Assembly (NCBI GenBank): GCA_039028155.1
Contig: JBCCIS010000005.1
Coordinates: 101,994-165,993, forward strand
Reading direction: 5' to 3'
DNA: 64,000 nt
From: Pseudomonadota bacterium
GTDB taxonomy: Bacteria; Pseudomonadota; Alphaproteobacteria; SP197
The notes beneath the pieces are model-generated. The model saw only the letters and a list, made by a program, of their open reading frames with translations. It did no database searches and had not been told where the DNA came from. Each line of letters begins with the position of its first letter. The first letter of the stretch is position 1. Of this stretch, positions 41,818-50,206 are shown piece after piece. A program made the translations under genes and the position numbers.

Positions 41818-42743
41818 CGTTCCGTCTGTTGTTCCGTTACGGCTTGGTCAAGACAGGTCAGAAGCAGGCTGATAGCGATCGTTTTTTCTTCATGGGCCAG
41901 TGTGATCGCCTGAAATGGAATGGTGTAGTGCAGTCGCGAACCGTTGAGCGCCGTCATGGTGCCGCGATCGGTAAAGATGCTGCCGTAGCTTTCGGGTAAG
42001 AACCCGAGATAACCGCCTGTCAGGATCAGCGTTGCTAGGCCTTCGAGGTCATTGGCGTATGCACTTGGCCGGACTTTGAGGTCGGCAAGCGTTGCCGAAA
42101 AGCCGGAGTCATAGGAAAGCGCTGCGAAGTCTTGGGATCTGACGGCTGCCAGCGTGGGGCGCGTGGTTTTCGACGCGCCCAGTGGATGGCGCAATCCGCA
42201 GTAAAGCAAGTCCAACTCATCGTAGAGATGTCGGTAAAAGAACCCCTTCTTGCGCGCGAGAACGGGTTTCAGGCCTAAATGGCAGCGTCGGTTGATGAGA
42301 TCCGACTCCATGTCTTCCGGTGACACCTTGCGAAGCGAGACGGTGACCCCTGGTGCCTTCTTCAGGAACTGCGCGATGGCGCCAGGCAGGTCGAACGCCG
42401 GATTGGGCACGGTGGCGTCGGCAACGGCCACAATGACCGTCCCGGCGATCTCCTGATGGATCTCGTGAATGTGTCGGCGAAAGTTCTCGATCGACACCAT
42501 CAGATCGCCGGCACGCTCCAGGACCACGCGGCCTTCTTCGGTCAGGCGAAATCCCGCCGGCCCACGCTCGCACAGGCGAAGATTGAGACGTGTCTCGAGG
42601 TCGCTCAATTGTCGGCTTATTGTTGACCGGCCGACATTCAAAGCGTTTTCCGCGGCACTGACGCCGCCACACTCCGCGACCGTTCGAAACACCCGCAAGA
42701 GATGCAAGTCGACGTCGCCTATATGGCCGGAGAAGCGCACCAT
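41814..42743 (-). CDS. LysR-family transcriptional regulator, paralogue of the one at 5698
   Basis: Regulator of 309 residues, the same length as the LysR protein at 5698-6627. The winged helix covers 12-75 with STISRQLSDLETRLNLRLCE; the effector domain ends with LILTGGYLGFLPESYGS, a block also found in the first protein. The two are clearly paralogous in their N-terminal 80 residues. It is divergent from the Ldh2-type dehydrogenase gene at 42879, the likely target, and convergent with the aldolase gene. A palindromic site lies between. Confidence 0.9.
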   Translation of the reverse strand: MVRFSGHIGDVDLHLLRVFRTVAECGGVSAAENALNVGRSTISRQLSDLETRLNLRLCERGPAGFRLTEEGRVVLERAGDLMVSIENFRRHIHEIHQEIAGTVIVAVADATVPNPAFDLPGAIAQFLKKAPGVTVSLRKVSPEDMESDLINRRCHLGLKPVLARKKGFFYRHLYDELDLLYCGLRHPLGASKTTRPTLAAVRSQDFAALSYDSGFSATLADLKVRPSAYANDLEGLATLILTGGYLGFLPESYGSIFTDRGTMTALNGSRLHYTIPFQAITLAHEEKTIAISLLLTCLDQAVTEQQTER

Positions 42744-42795
42744 GCAACGGTCCCCATTGTCGGGTCCTCTATCTGGAATGTTTCATAACTATACA

Positions 42796-42816
42796 CGCAA
42801 TAGCATCAATGTTGCG
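42796..42816. promoter_or_regulatory. Candidate LysR operator upstream of the Ldh2-type gene
   Basis: CGCAA (42796-42800) and TTGCG (42812-42816) are perfect inverted arms with an 11-bp centre containing ATCAATG. That heptamer is the same as one arm of the palindrome beside the paralogous LysR gene at 5698, which supports a related recognition sequence. It lies 53 bp from the LysR start and 63 bp from the dehydrogenase start. Confidence 0.5.
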
Positions 42817-42878
42817 GTTCTTTTCAGGACGGCGCCAAAGTAGTTTCGAAGCGACGTCTTGGGAACGGGAGATAAGCC

Positions 42879-43955
42879 ATGCTCAACACCACCAGCCGAC
42901 CCGTGAAGATCGATGTGCTGCGGGCCTTCATGGAGGACATCCTGCGCGCTGTCGGATTCGATGACGAAACCGCGGGAACACTTGCCGACATCCACCTGGA
43001 ATCCGATCTGCGTGGCGTCTACGTGCAGGGCTTCAACCATCTGATCAACACCCATGTGCAGAAGTACATGGCCGGTAAGGCTGACCCCAGCGCCAAGCCG
43101 GTGGTCGCCAAGGAGGGGCCGAGCTATGCATTGATCGACGGCAAGCGCGGACCCGGCCCGATCGCCGTCTTGAAGGCCTGCGACGTCGCCGTTGAGAAGG
43201 CCAAGGAGACCGGCACAGCCATCGTCGGCGTTTATCACAGCCACGACGCCTTTCAGGCCGGCCTCTACGCCGAACGCATCGCGCGTCACGACCTCGTCGG
43301 CATGATCTTCTCCGACGACAACGTGCCGGTCGTCCATCCGCTCGGCGGGACCCAGCCAATCATCGGCAGCAACCCGCTCGCTTGCGCTGTGCCGTCTACC
43401 GGCGATCCGTTCCTGACCGACTTCACGCCATGCGTCACCCTGCCGACCTACGTACGTTACTCCCAACGCTATGAAGCCCAGATGGACGAGGGCCTGGTGG
43501 CTGACGCCGACGGTAACCCGACCACCGATCCGTTCCAGGTCTGCACCGGTATTGGCCACACCCTGGATATCGGGGCAATCAATCCTGGCGGCAGCAAGGG
43601 CTATGGTCTCCTGTTGATGATCGACTTCCTGTCGGGCGCCCTGGTCGGCGCTGATATGGGGCTGGACCACATCACCAAGAAGGACGCTCATAAGGGGCAT
43701 CTGCTGATCGCCATCGATCCCAACATCTTCGGCGATGCCGAGACGTTCAAAGCCGCCGTGACCGCGCGCATGGAAGCGATCCGCGCGTCGAAGAAGGCGC
43801 CGGGCGTTGACGCCATCCGCATTCCCGGCGAAGGCAGCTTTGCGCGCCGCAAGAAGGCGTTGGAGACCGGCGAGGTCCAGATCGACCGCCTGTGCTGGGA
43901 CGACAGCCTGAAGCTCGCTCAGGAGCTCGGCATCACTCCGCCAAACATCGACTAG
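42879..43955 (+). CDS. Malate/L-lactate/ureidoglycolate dehydrogenase family (Ldh2 type)
   Basis: NAD(P)-dependent hydroxyacid or imine reductase of 358 residues with the distinctive Ldh2 fold. Blocks are ESDLRGVYVQGFNHL, VYHSHDAFQAG with the catalytic His near residue 120, PLGGTQPIIGSNPLA and GGSKGYGLLLMIDFLSGAL. Known relatives include ureidoglycolate dehydrogenase (AllD), sulfolactate dehydrogenase and delta-1-piperideine-2-carboxylate reductase, so the family suits amine and ureide breakdown. Its TAG stop shares CTAG with the convergent second ureohydrolase gene. A GGGAG site precedes the ATG. Confidence 0.9.
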   Translation: MLNTTSRPVKIDVLRAFMEDILRAVGFDDETAGTLADIHLESDLRGVYVQGFNHLINTHVQKYMAGKADPSAKPVVAKEGPSYALIDGKRGPGPIAVLKACDVAVEKAKETGTAIVGVYHSHDAFQAGLYAERIARHDLVGMIFSDDNVPVVHPLGGTQPIIGSNPLACAVPSTGDPFLTDFTPCVTLPTYVRYSQRYEAQMDEGLVADADGNPTTDPFQVCTGIGHTLDIGAINPGGSKGYGLLLMIDFLSGALVGADMGLDHITKKDAHKGHLLIAIDPNIFGDAETFKAAVTARMEAIRASKKAPGVDAIRIPGEGSFARRKKALETGEVQIDRLCWDDSLKLAQELGITPPNID

Positions 43956-44905
43956 TCGTAGTAGCCGGCCCTGACCGTCGCGCCGATGAAGTTGCAGATT
44001 AGGCGTTCGGCATAGATCAGCGTCAGATCGCGCACGTCGTGGCTGGGCGCGATCTCGACCAGATCCATGCCCAGGACGCGGCCCTTCTTCACCAGTCCAT
44101 GGAGCAGTTTGTGCATCTGTTCCCACGTCACACCGCCCGGCGTTGGCGACATGACCGCCGGCATGATAGTCGGATCCAAACCGTCCGCATCAATGGTCAG
44201 GTAATAGGGGCCGCCATCGGGAATGCGGTCGAGCACCGCCTGCATCCCCATATCGTGTAGCTCATAGGCCGTGATCATGTCGCAGCCATAGTCGCGTGCG
44301 TCGTCGACTTCGCCCTGTCGCGCGCTGCCGATGCCGCGCAAGCCGATCTGGACGATATCGCCGAACCAGTCCATTTCAGACGCTCGACGAATCGGGCTTG
44401 AGTACCCGTCGGTCACGCCGTTCACGTCGTGGCGCCAGTCCAGGTGGGCGTCGACATGGACGAGCGTGATGGGCCCATGGTTCTCCAGCGCACGCATGAC
44501 CGGGATCGGAATGCCGTGGTCACCGCCGATGGTCACCAACACCGCGCCCGCATCGAAAATCCTGCGCGCGGCAGCCTCTGCCCGTTTGTAATGGAGGGCC
44601 GCGTCATAGGCATCAGCGGTCACGTTGCCGCAGTCGACGACCTTGATACTCCGGTTGTCCAGTAACGGGCCGCCGAGGTCCCAGTCATAGTGATTCAGCG
44701 TGTAACTCACATCCATGGCGGCTTGGCGCAGTGCGTCGGGCGCCCGGCTCTGATCGTTCGCCTGTTCCGGTGGCGAATAGGGCATGCCAAAGGGAATGCC
44801 CAGGATCGCGATGTCGGCGTCAAGTTTGTCGAGGTCGAGAGCAAGCGGAAAGTCGAGGAAGGTCGCGCACGGCTTGCCGGGCGCTTGGGTCAGGGTGTCG
44901 GTCAT
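43952..44905 (-). CDS. Ureohydrolase (agmatinase/arginase family), copy 2
   Basis: Second guanidino hydrolase of 317 residues, clearly diverged from copy 1. All metal ligands are present: H130 (GGDHGIP), D152, H154 and D156 (HVDAHLDW), D239 and D241 (TIDADGLDPT). The DGLDP form is closer to classical agmatinase and guanidinobutyrase than copy 1. The ATG at 44905 is preferred to 44947. It is divergent from the TauD-like oxygenase gene (106 bp) and convergent with the Ldh2-type gene. Two different ureohydrolases in 6 kb imply two substrates or a mixed oligomer. Confidence 0.9.
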   Translation of the reverse strand: MTDTLTQAPGKPCATFLDFPLALDLDKLDADIAILGIPFGMPYSPPEQANDQSRAPDALRQAAMDVSYTLNHYDWDLGGPLLDNRSIKVVDCGNVTADAYDAALHYKRAEAAARRIFDAGAVLVTIGGDHGIPIPVMRALENHGPITLVHVDAHLDWRHDVNGVTDGYSSPIRRASEMDWFGDIVQIGLRGIGSARQGEVDDARDYGCDMITAYELHDMGMQAVLDRIPDGGPYYLTIDADGLDPTIMPAVMSPTPGGVTWEQMHKLLHGLVKKGRVLGMDLVEIAPSHDVRDLTLIYAERLICNFIGATVRAGYYD

Positions 44906-45011
44906 GGCGTCTCGTCTATTGGTTGGCACGTGAGGTAACCACAGCATGACCGCCCGGCGCCTAGAAGGCGACTCAGTTTACCTATTGGACATTTGCGGGC
45001 ATCGTTAGGCC

Positions 45012-46088
45012 ATGGCGACCCCCAGCATACTCGGCGGTCCGGCCGCGTGGCACGGCCGGGATCTCATGCTGGAGCGTGACTGGATACGCCCATTGTCGCC
45101 GGTCGCGCTCAGTGAGCTGGACGACGCGGTCACCGCGCTACACAGACGCCCTGCCGTGCTCCAGGATCTGAAACGTGGCGACTTTGCCTTCACCCGTCTC
45201 GCCATTGAATTGGCTGAGGCCGCCGACGAACTTGAAAACGGGCGTGGTGTTGTCAAGCTCACCGGCGTGCCGGTCGAGCGTTACGACGATGCCGATTTGC
45301 GCCGCCTGTTCTGGGGTCTCGGCCTTAACCTGGGCACGCCGGTTTATCAGAACGCCCATGGCGAAGTGATGGGGCTGATATGTGACGAGGGCGCGGAGGT
45401 TGGTGCCAAGCGCGGCCAGATGGTCGACAGAGATGGCGGCACGTTTTTGTCGTCGCGTGCCCGGGCGCAATCGACGCAGTTGCTGCGCTGGCACACCGAC
45501 CGTACCGATGTGGTTGGTCTTCTGTGCGCCGGCGAGGCGGCCGAAGGCGGCACCAGCCGCGTCGCCAGCGCCGTCGCCATCCATGACGAAATGGTGCGCC
45601 GGCGCCCCGATCTCGCGGCTGTCCTCTACGACGACATCATGCGCAGCCGGCTGGGCGAGGAAGCTGGCGGTGTCGATGCGACCTATGCGTTGCCTGTGTT
45701 CGGCGTCCATGAGGGCCGGTTCTCCAGCCACTACTCCAGGACTTATGTCGAGGCCGCCCAGAACCTCGCCGGCGTGCCGACGATGCGCGACGACCAGTGG
45801 GCGGCGCTCGATCTTCTGGCCGAGCTGGGCGAGGAAATGTGTTTCGAGATGGAGCTGAAGAAGGGCGACATCCAGTTCCTCAACAACCACGTCATCTATC
45901 ATGCCCGCGGCGCGTTCCGGGATGACCCGGCGGCCGGGCAAATCCGCCGCCTGTACCGCCTCTGGCTTGCTATGCCCAACAGTCGAGAGTTGCCGCCCGG
46001 CTACGACGTTCTCTTCGGCAGCCGCGAAGCCGGCGCGATTCGCGGCGGTATCCTGCAGGCAGACGACGGACGTCGCGCGCCGATGTAA
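45012..46088 (+). CDS. TauD/TfdA-like Fe(II)/2-oxoglutarate dioxygenase
   Basis: Non-haem iron oxygenase of 358 residues. The facial triad is H161 and D163 (RWHTDRTD) with the distal His at 297 (NNHVIYHARG), and the 2-oxoglutarate-binding Arg is R313 or R316 (RRLYRLWLA). The N-terminal GGPAAWHGRDL block matches a branch of TauD-like proteins common in bacteria and fungi. Characterised branches hydroxylate taurine, arginine-type amino acids or carnitine precursors. Divergence from a ureohydrolase gene suggests an amino or guanidino acid substrate; this is inference. Confidence 0.87.
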   Translation: MATPSILGGPAAWHGRDLMLERDWIRPLSPVALSELDDAVTALHRRPAVLQDLKRGDFAFTRLAIELAEAADELENGRGVVKLTGVPVERYDDADLRRLFWGLGLNLGTPVYQNAHGEVMGLICDEGAEVGAKRGQMVDRDGGTFLSSRARAQSTQLLRWHTDRTDVVGLLCAGEAAEGGTSRVASAVAIHDEMVRRRPDLAAVLYDDIMRSRLGEEAGGVDATYALPVFGVHEGRFSSHYSRTYVEAAQNLAGVPTMRDDQWAALDLLAELGEEMCFEMELKKGDIQFLNNHVIYHARGAFRDDPAAGQIRRLYRLWLAMPNSRELPPGYDVLFGSREAGAIRGGILQADDGRRAPM

Positions 46089-46161
46089 GCTAGTTTGCGC
46101 CGTTGCCGGCCCACTCGCCCGCCCGGCCACCCCGAGGATGCTGCCATGGGTGGCCTCGGCG

Positions 46162-46181
46162 AAAACGCCTCTCGGCGTTTT
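46162..46181. terminator. Bidirectional terminator-like hairpin
   Basis: AAAACGCC (46162-46169) and GGCGTTTT (46174-46181) form a perfect 8-bp stem with a TCTC loop, and each strand ends in a T-run that is part of the stem. It lies between the convergent dioxygenase (stop 46088) and LysR (stop 46236) genes, so it can serve both. Confidence 0.6.
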
Positions 46182-46235
46182 GCCCCGGAGGAGGGGAGTG
46201 GGCTGTTGCCGCCGTCGCATGAGCGACACAACACC

Positions 46236-47117
46236 CTACAACGCGCTCGCCCAGTCGTGGCGGCGCGCCAGGCGCGTGAAGGTCTCGACCGTCGGCGTGT
46301 GGCGCCGCCCGGCGACGGTCAGCATGTGCACTGTGCGCGTCACCTCCGGTTCGACCAGGAGACGGGTCGTGATATCCGACATCATCGGCATGGACTCCGG
46401 CATGATTGAACATCCCATGCCGGCCTTGACCAGGGACTGGATCCAATCTTCGCGCCCGCTGCTGTAGCGAATGATCGGGCTGCCGCCCCAATCGCCGTCA
46501 AGCGCATCGAAGAAACTCTCGAACTCGCAGTTCAGGCGCTCCAGATAGGGTTCGCCAGCGAGTTCGGCGACGGGCACCGCGTTCATGCGGGCGAAGCGGT
46601 GATCTTTGGGAACGGCGACAACATAACGTTCGGAAAAGAGCGGCGTGGCGTCGATACGCTCGGGGTATGCGGCCAGGCCCGCCACCGCGATATCGATGTC
46701 ACCATCCATCAGGCTGGCCACGACATCCTCGCCCGATGATTCGTGAAGCTTGAGATCAAGGGTCGGCAGTTCGTCTTCCAACTGACGCAGGATGGGGATC
46801 AGCCGGCGCGGTCCTACGGTGCACATGACCCCCAGCTTCAGCGGCGCCTTCTTGCGGGTGCGGAACGCTACCGCGTCCTTGGTCGCGCGCTGGGCCGATT
46901 CGACGACCTGCTCCAAGTGAGGCTTCATCATGCGGCCCAAATCAGTCAGGTGGGTCCGGGCCCGCTCGCGGCGGAACAGCTCGCCGCCCAGTTCATCTTC
47001 CAGCTTTTTGATCGCCTTGGTCAGCGACGGCTGGGCGACGTGGCACTGCTCTGCCGCGCGCGTGAAGTTGAGCGTCTCGCATACCGCCAGAAAATAGCGG
47101 GCCTGATGCATTTCCAT
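46236..47117 (-). CDS. LysR-family transcriptional regulator
   Basis: Regulator of 293 residues from the ATG at 47117; an upstream ATG at 47162 adds 15 basic residues without support. The winged helix is MEMHQARYFLAVCETLNFTR and PSLTKAIKKLEDELGGELF, typical of CysB/OxyR-like LysR proteins; the effector domain contains LGVMCTVGPRRLIPIL. It belongs to a different subgroup from the two LysR paralogues at 5698 and 41814. It is divergent from the secreted cupredoxin-like gene at 47324 (206 bp between), which may be its target, perhaps in response to redox or metal stress. Confidence 0.88.
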   Translation of the reverse strand: MEMHQARYFLAVCETLNFTRAAEQCHVAQPSLTKAIKKLEDELGGELFRRERARTHLTDLGRMMKPHLEQVVESAQRATKDAVAFRTRKKAPLKLGVMCTVGPRRLIPILRQLEDELPTLDLKLHESSGEDVVASLMDGDIDIAVAGLAAYPERIDATPLFSERYVVAVPKDHRFARMNAVPVAELAGEPYLERLNCEFESFFDALDGDWGGSPIIRYSSGREDWIQSLVKAGMGCSIMPESMPMMSDITTRLLVEPEVTRTVHMLTVAGRRHTPTVETFTRLARRHDWASAL

Positions 47118-47323
47118 GGGTGTTCTACTCCGTTGCCACCGACTGGTCCGTTCGCCCCACATGGCGATTCAGACGGCCAATCGCATCACTGATAACGGCG
47201 CGATCAAGCCCACGTTATGACCTTTGATAGCCCCAGGCTATTGAATTGAGGCCGACCCGATATTTCATCTTCGGCACAGCCACACCGATATCCCGACCAC
47301 ACTCAAAACTACTGGAGCTACCG

Positions 47324-47803
47324 ATGTCCCTGCTTTCCCGCGCCGCCCATATGACGGCTTTTTCCACCGGCCTGCTGCTTGCCGCCAGCGCCGGTTCGGC
47401 CCAGGCCGCCGAAGATGTGACGGTTATCGAACTGACCCAGACCGGCTGCCAATTCATTGAGTCCGAAGGCAACATCGATCACGGCTATACGCCGACCGCC
47501 AAGGCCGACTGCGAAGAGATCAACGCTCAGACCGAGGGCGAGCGGATTGGCGACGACAACACGCTACACCTGAAGCCCGGCAAGTACGTCTTCCGCGTCA
47601 CCAACACCGACGTTCCCTACATGCTCGGTTTCTACCTGCGTTCCGAGAGCGTGATCGACCGCCCCTTCCTGCCGTCCGTCTCCGGTGGCGGTCTGCACGA
47701 GGGTGTCACCCAGGACTATGAAATCGAGCTGACGGAAGGCGAGTACGTCTACTCCTGCCCGCTCAACATCACGCCCGACTACAAGTTGGTCGTCGAAGGC
47801 TAA
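47324..47803 (+). CDS. Secreted cupredoxin-like protein without standard copper ligands
   Basis: Exported protein of 159 residues. The Sec signal is 1-29 (HMTAFSTGLLLAASAGSAQA). The mature part has the cupredoxin-like strands LHLKPGKYVFRVTNTDVPYM and YEIELTEGEYVYSCPLN. Where a blue-copper protein has His in the N-x-x-x-P-H segment, this has Y99, and after C145 (YSCPLNITPDYKLVV) neither the His nor the Met ligand follows. Cysteines are C42, C63 and C145. So fold is plausible but a type-1 copper site is not. GGAG precedes the ATG. It is the first gene of a three-gene set with a flavin reductase (35 bp) and a membrane protein. Confidence 0.75.
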   Translation: MSLLSRAAHMTAFSTGLLLAASAGSAQAAEDVTVIELTQTGCQFIESEGNIDHGYTPTAKADCEEINAQTEGERIGDDNTLHLKPGKYVFRVTNTDVPYMLGFYLRSESVIDRPFLPSVSGGGLHEGVTQDYEIELTEGEYVYSCPLNITPDYKLVVEG

Positions 47804-47838
47804 GCGACGGCCTCGGCAAACTCTCGAACCTTGGGATC

Positions 47839-49275
47839 ATGAAGACCATGTCACAGACCATTACGACAGATGTCTGCGTCATCGGTGCCGGGTCGGGCGG
47901 CCTTTCGGTTGCCGCCGGTGCCAGCCAGATGGGTGCCGATGTCGTGCTGATCGAAAAGCACAAGATGGGCGGCGACTGCCTGAACTACGGCTGCGTGCCC
48001 TCAAAGTCCCTGCTGGCCGCGGCCAAGGCGGCCCAGGCTGTGCGCAAGAGCGACCGATTCGGCGTCAACGGTCATGAGCCCGAAATCGACTTTGCCGCGG
48101 TGCACGATCACGTCCACGGCGTCATCAAGGCCATCGAACCGAACGACTCCGTCGAGCGATTCGAGGGTCTTGGCGTCAAGGTCATCCAGGGCGCCGGCCG
48201 TTTCACCGGTCCTCGCGAGGTCACCGTCGGCGATCAGGTCATCCGCGCCAAACGCTTCGTTATCTCGACCGGCTCGCGCGCTGTCGCACCGGCGATCCCC
48301 GGTCTGGACAACGTTTCCTACTTCACCAACGAGACGATCTTTGATCAGACCAGTTGTCCTGAACATCTGATCGTCATCGGCGGTGGTCCTATCGGCTGCG
48401 AGATGGCCCAGGCCCATCACCGGCTTGGCGCCCACGTTACGGTGCTTGAGCGCAGTCAGATCTTGCCCAAGGACGATCCCGATGCGGTCGCCGTCGTGCG
48501 CAAGCGTCTGATCGACGAAGGCGTTGATCTGCGTGAGGGCGCCGGCATTGTCCGCGTTGACAAGGACGGGAACGGCGTTGCCGTCACCCTGACCGATGGT
48601 GACGGTGAAGAGCGCATCACCGGCAGTCATCTGCTGGTTGCCGCCGGCCGCCAACCCAACCTGGATGGCCTGGACCTTGAGAAGGCCGGTGTCGAGTATG
48701 AGCGGCGCGGCATCAAGGTGGATGACCGTCTGCGTTCGACCAACAAACGCGTCTATGCCATCGGTGACGCGGCGGGTGGGTATCAGTTCACCCACATGGC
48801 GGGCTATCACGCCGGTATCGTCATACGAAACATCTTGTTCCGTCTGCCGGCCAAGGTCGACACCAAGGCGGTGCCCTGGGTCACCTACACCGACCCCGAA
48901 CTGGCCCATGTCGGTCAGAACGAGGCTGTCGCCCGCGACCGCTTGGGCGACAAGGTCCGCACGGTTACCTGGTCGTTCGACGAGAACGACCGCGCCCAGG
49001 CAGAGCGCGCGACCGACGGTTTCATCAAGGTCGTGACCGATGCCAAGGGCCGGGTGTTGGGCGCCACCATCGTCGGCTTGAACGCCGGCGAGCTTATCCA
49101 GCCGTGGGTCCTGGCAGTCGGTCAGGGCATGAAGATCGGCGCCATGGCGTCGATGATCGCGCCTTATCCGACCTTGTCGGAGGTTTCCAAACGGGCCGCT
49201 GGCGCCTGGTACACGCCCCAGCTCTTTTCCGAACGGACACGCAAGGTCGTTCGCCTGCTACAGCGCCTGGGCTGA
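47839..49275 (+). CDS. FAD-dependent disulfide oxidoreductase, MerA/Lpd-like, atypical active site
   Basis: Flavoprotein of 478 residues in the dihydrolipoamide dehydrogenase/mercuric reductase family. FAD motif VCVIGAGSGGLSVAAGA at 12-28, redox disulfide C47/C52 (CLNYGCVPSK), NAD(P) motif VIGGGPIGCEMAQAHHRLG and YAIGDAAGG are intact. The C-terminal dimer motif reads APYPTLSE with Y443 where dihydrolipoamide dehydrogenase has the proton-relay His; E448 is kept. There is no mercury-binding N-terminal domain and no C-terminal CC pair. It is therefore neither a normal Lpd nor MerA. An alternative ATG is at 47848. Confidence 0.85.
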   Translation: MKTMSQTITTDVCVIGAGSGGLSVAAGASQMGADVVLIEKHKMGGDCLNYGCVPSKSLLAAAKAAQAVRKSDRFGVNGHEPEIDFAAVHDHVHGVIKAIEPNDSVERFEGLGVKVIQGAGRFTGPREVTVGDQVIRAKRFVISTGSRAVAPAIPGLDNVSYFTNETIFDQTSCPEHLIVIGGGPIGCEMAQAHHRLGAHVTVLERSQILPKDDPDAVAVVRKRLIDEGVDLREGAGIVRVDKDGNGVAVTLTDGDGEERITGSHLLVAAGRQPNLDGLDLEKAGVEYERRGIKVDDRLRSTNKRVYAIGDAAGGYQFTHMAGYHAGIVIRNILFRLPAKVDTKAVPWVTYTDPELAHVGQNEAVARDRLGDKVRTVTWSFDENDRAQAERATDGFIKVVTDAKGRVLGATIVGLNAGELIQPWVLAVGQGMKIGAMASMIAPYPTLSEVSKRAAGAWYTPQLFSERTRKVVRLLQRLG

Positions 49276-49301
49276 GACCCGGGCCAGCGGAGGAGATTGT
49301 T

Positions 49302-50063
49302 ATGACCACGTCGCACGAAACCGTAAGCCCGGTGTCGCATGCCGCCAAGATCGGCGGGTTGGTCAAGCGCTGGCTGCCGGCCATCGTCTTGGTTGGCGCG
49401 ATCGGCGCCGCGTTCGCCCTGGGCCTCGACAAGTACCTGACGCTCGATGCGTTGCGCGAGCATCGCTTCGAACTGCAGGCTTTCGTGGCCCAGAACGAGC
49501 TGGCCGCCATCGCGCTTTTCGTCCTGATCTATGCGGTCTCGACAGCGCTATCGCTGCCGGGCGCGACGATCCTGACCATCGCAGGCGGCTTCCTGTTCGG
49601 CATCTGGTTCGGCACCGCCTATGCCGTCATCGGCGCGACGATAGGCGCTACCGGTGTGTTCCTGGTCGCGCGCACGGCGATCGGCCAGTCATTGCGGCAG
49701 CGGGCGGGCCCGTGGTTCTCGAAGATGGAAGACGGTTTTCGCGACAACGCGCTCAGCTACATGCTGGTGCTCCGGCTGGTGCCGCTGTTCCCGTTCTTCG
49801 TCGTCAACCTGGTGCCGGCTTTCATGGGTATTTCGCTGCGCGTCTACGTCCTGGCGACCCTGATCGGCATCATCCCCGGCGCGTGGGTTTATGCTTCGGT
49901 CGGCGCTGGGCTGGGCAGCATCTTTGACAGCGCCGAGGAGGTTTCGCTGGGCAGCGTTCTGACGCCTGAACTGATCGCGGCCCTGGTCGGCCTTGCGCTG
50001 CTGTCACTCGCGCCGGTTGTCTACAAAAAGATCAAACGTCGACGCATTGCGGATCATGGTTAG
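49302..50063 (+). CDS. TVP38/TMEM64-family membrane protein
   Basis: Inner-membrane protein of 253 residues in the SNARE-associated/DedA-related superfamily, with about six hydrophobic segments. Blocks are STALSLPGATILTIAGGFLF, GATIGATGVFLVARTAIG and LRLVPLFPFFVVNLVPAFMG, the last being the re-entrant region of the family. The ATG at 49302 follows GGAGGAG. It is 26 bp downstream of the flavin reductase gene. In other bacteria genes of this type are often adjacent or even fused to such reductases, which suggests joint work on a membrane-associated redox substrate. Confidence 0.88.
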   Translation: MTTSHETVSPVSHAAKIGGLVKRWLPAIVLVGAIGAAFALGLDKYLTLDALREHRFELQAFVAQNELAAIALFVLIYAVSTALSLPGATILTIAGGFLFGIWFGTAYAVIGATIGATGVFLVARTAIGQSLRQRAGPWFSKMEDGFRDNALSYMLVLRLVPLFPFFVVNLVPAFMGISLRVYVLATLIGIIPGAWVYASVGAGLGSIFDSAEEVSLGSVLTPELIAALVGLALLSLAPVVYKKIKRRRIADHG

Positions 50064-50086
50064 ATGGAACCGTTTGGCGGTTCCAT
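50064..50086 (+). terminator. Hairpin directly after the TVP38 gene
   Basis: ATGGAACCG (50064-50072) and CGGTTCCAT (50078-50086) are a perfect 9-bp inverted repeat with a 5-nt loop, starting at the base after the stop codon. There is no T-run, so intrinsic termination is doubtful; 3'-end protection is an alternative. Confidence 0.4.
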
Positions 50087-50094
50087 CCGACCAT

Positions 50095-50181
50095 GTGAAT
50101 CCGCTCTCCATCTATGAGTAGAGCAGATTCACCTGTCTTGACGACATCGCGAAGCGATTTCATCAACGCAGGATCTGCTCT
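50095..50181. repeat. Intergenic palindromic element with alternative pairings
   Basis: GTGAATCCGCTCT (50095-50107) pairs with AGAGCAGATTCAC (50120-50132), one internal mismatch. AGAGCAGAT (50120-50128) can instead pair with ATCTGCTCT (50173-50181). The shared middle arm makes the two structures exclusive. The composition resembles the small palindromic repeats scattered in alphaproteobacterial spacers; no second copy is visible in this window. Confidence 0.5.
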
Positions 50182-50206
50182 AAGTGATCTTGTTCACGAT
50201 TTTCTG

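Noticed and set aside
47839..49275. Mercuric reductase (merA) or dihydrolipoamide dehydrogenase
   Set aside because: No HMA domain, no C-terminal Cys pair, no mer genes nearby; catalytic His replaced by Tyr. Kept as an atypical family member.
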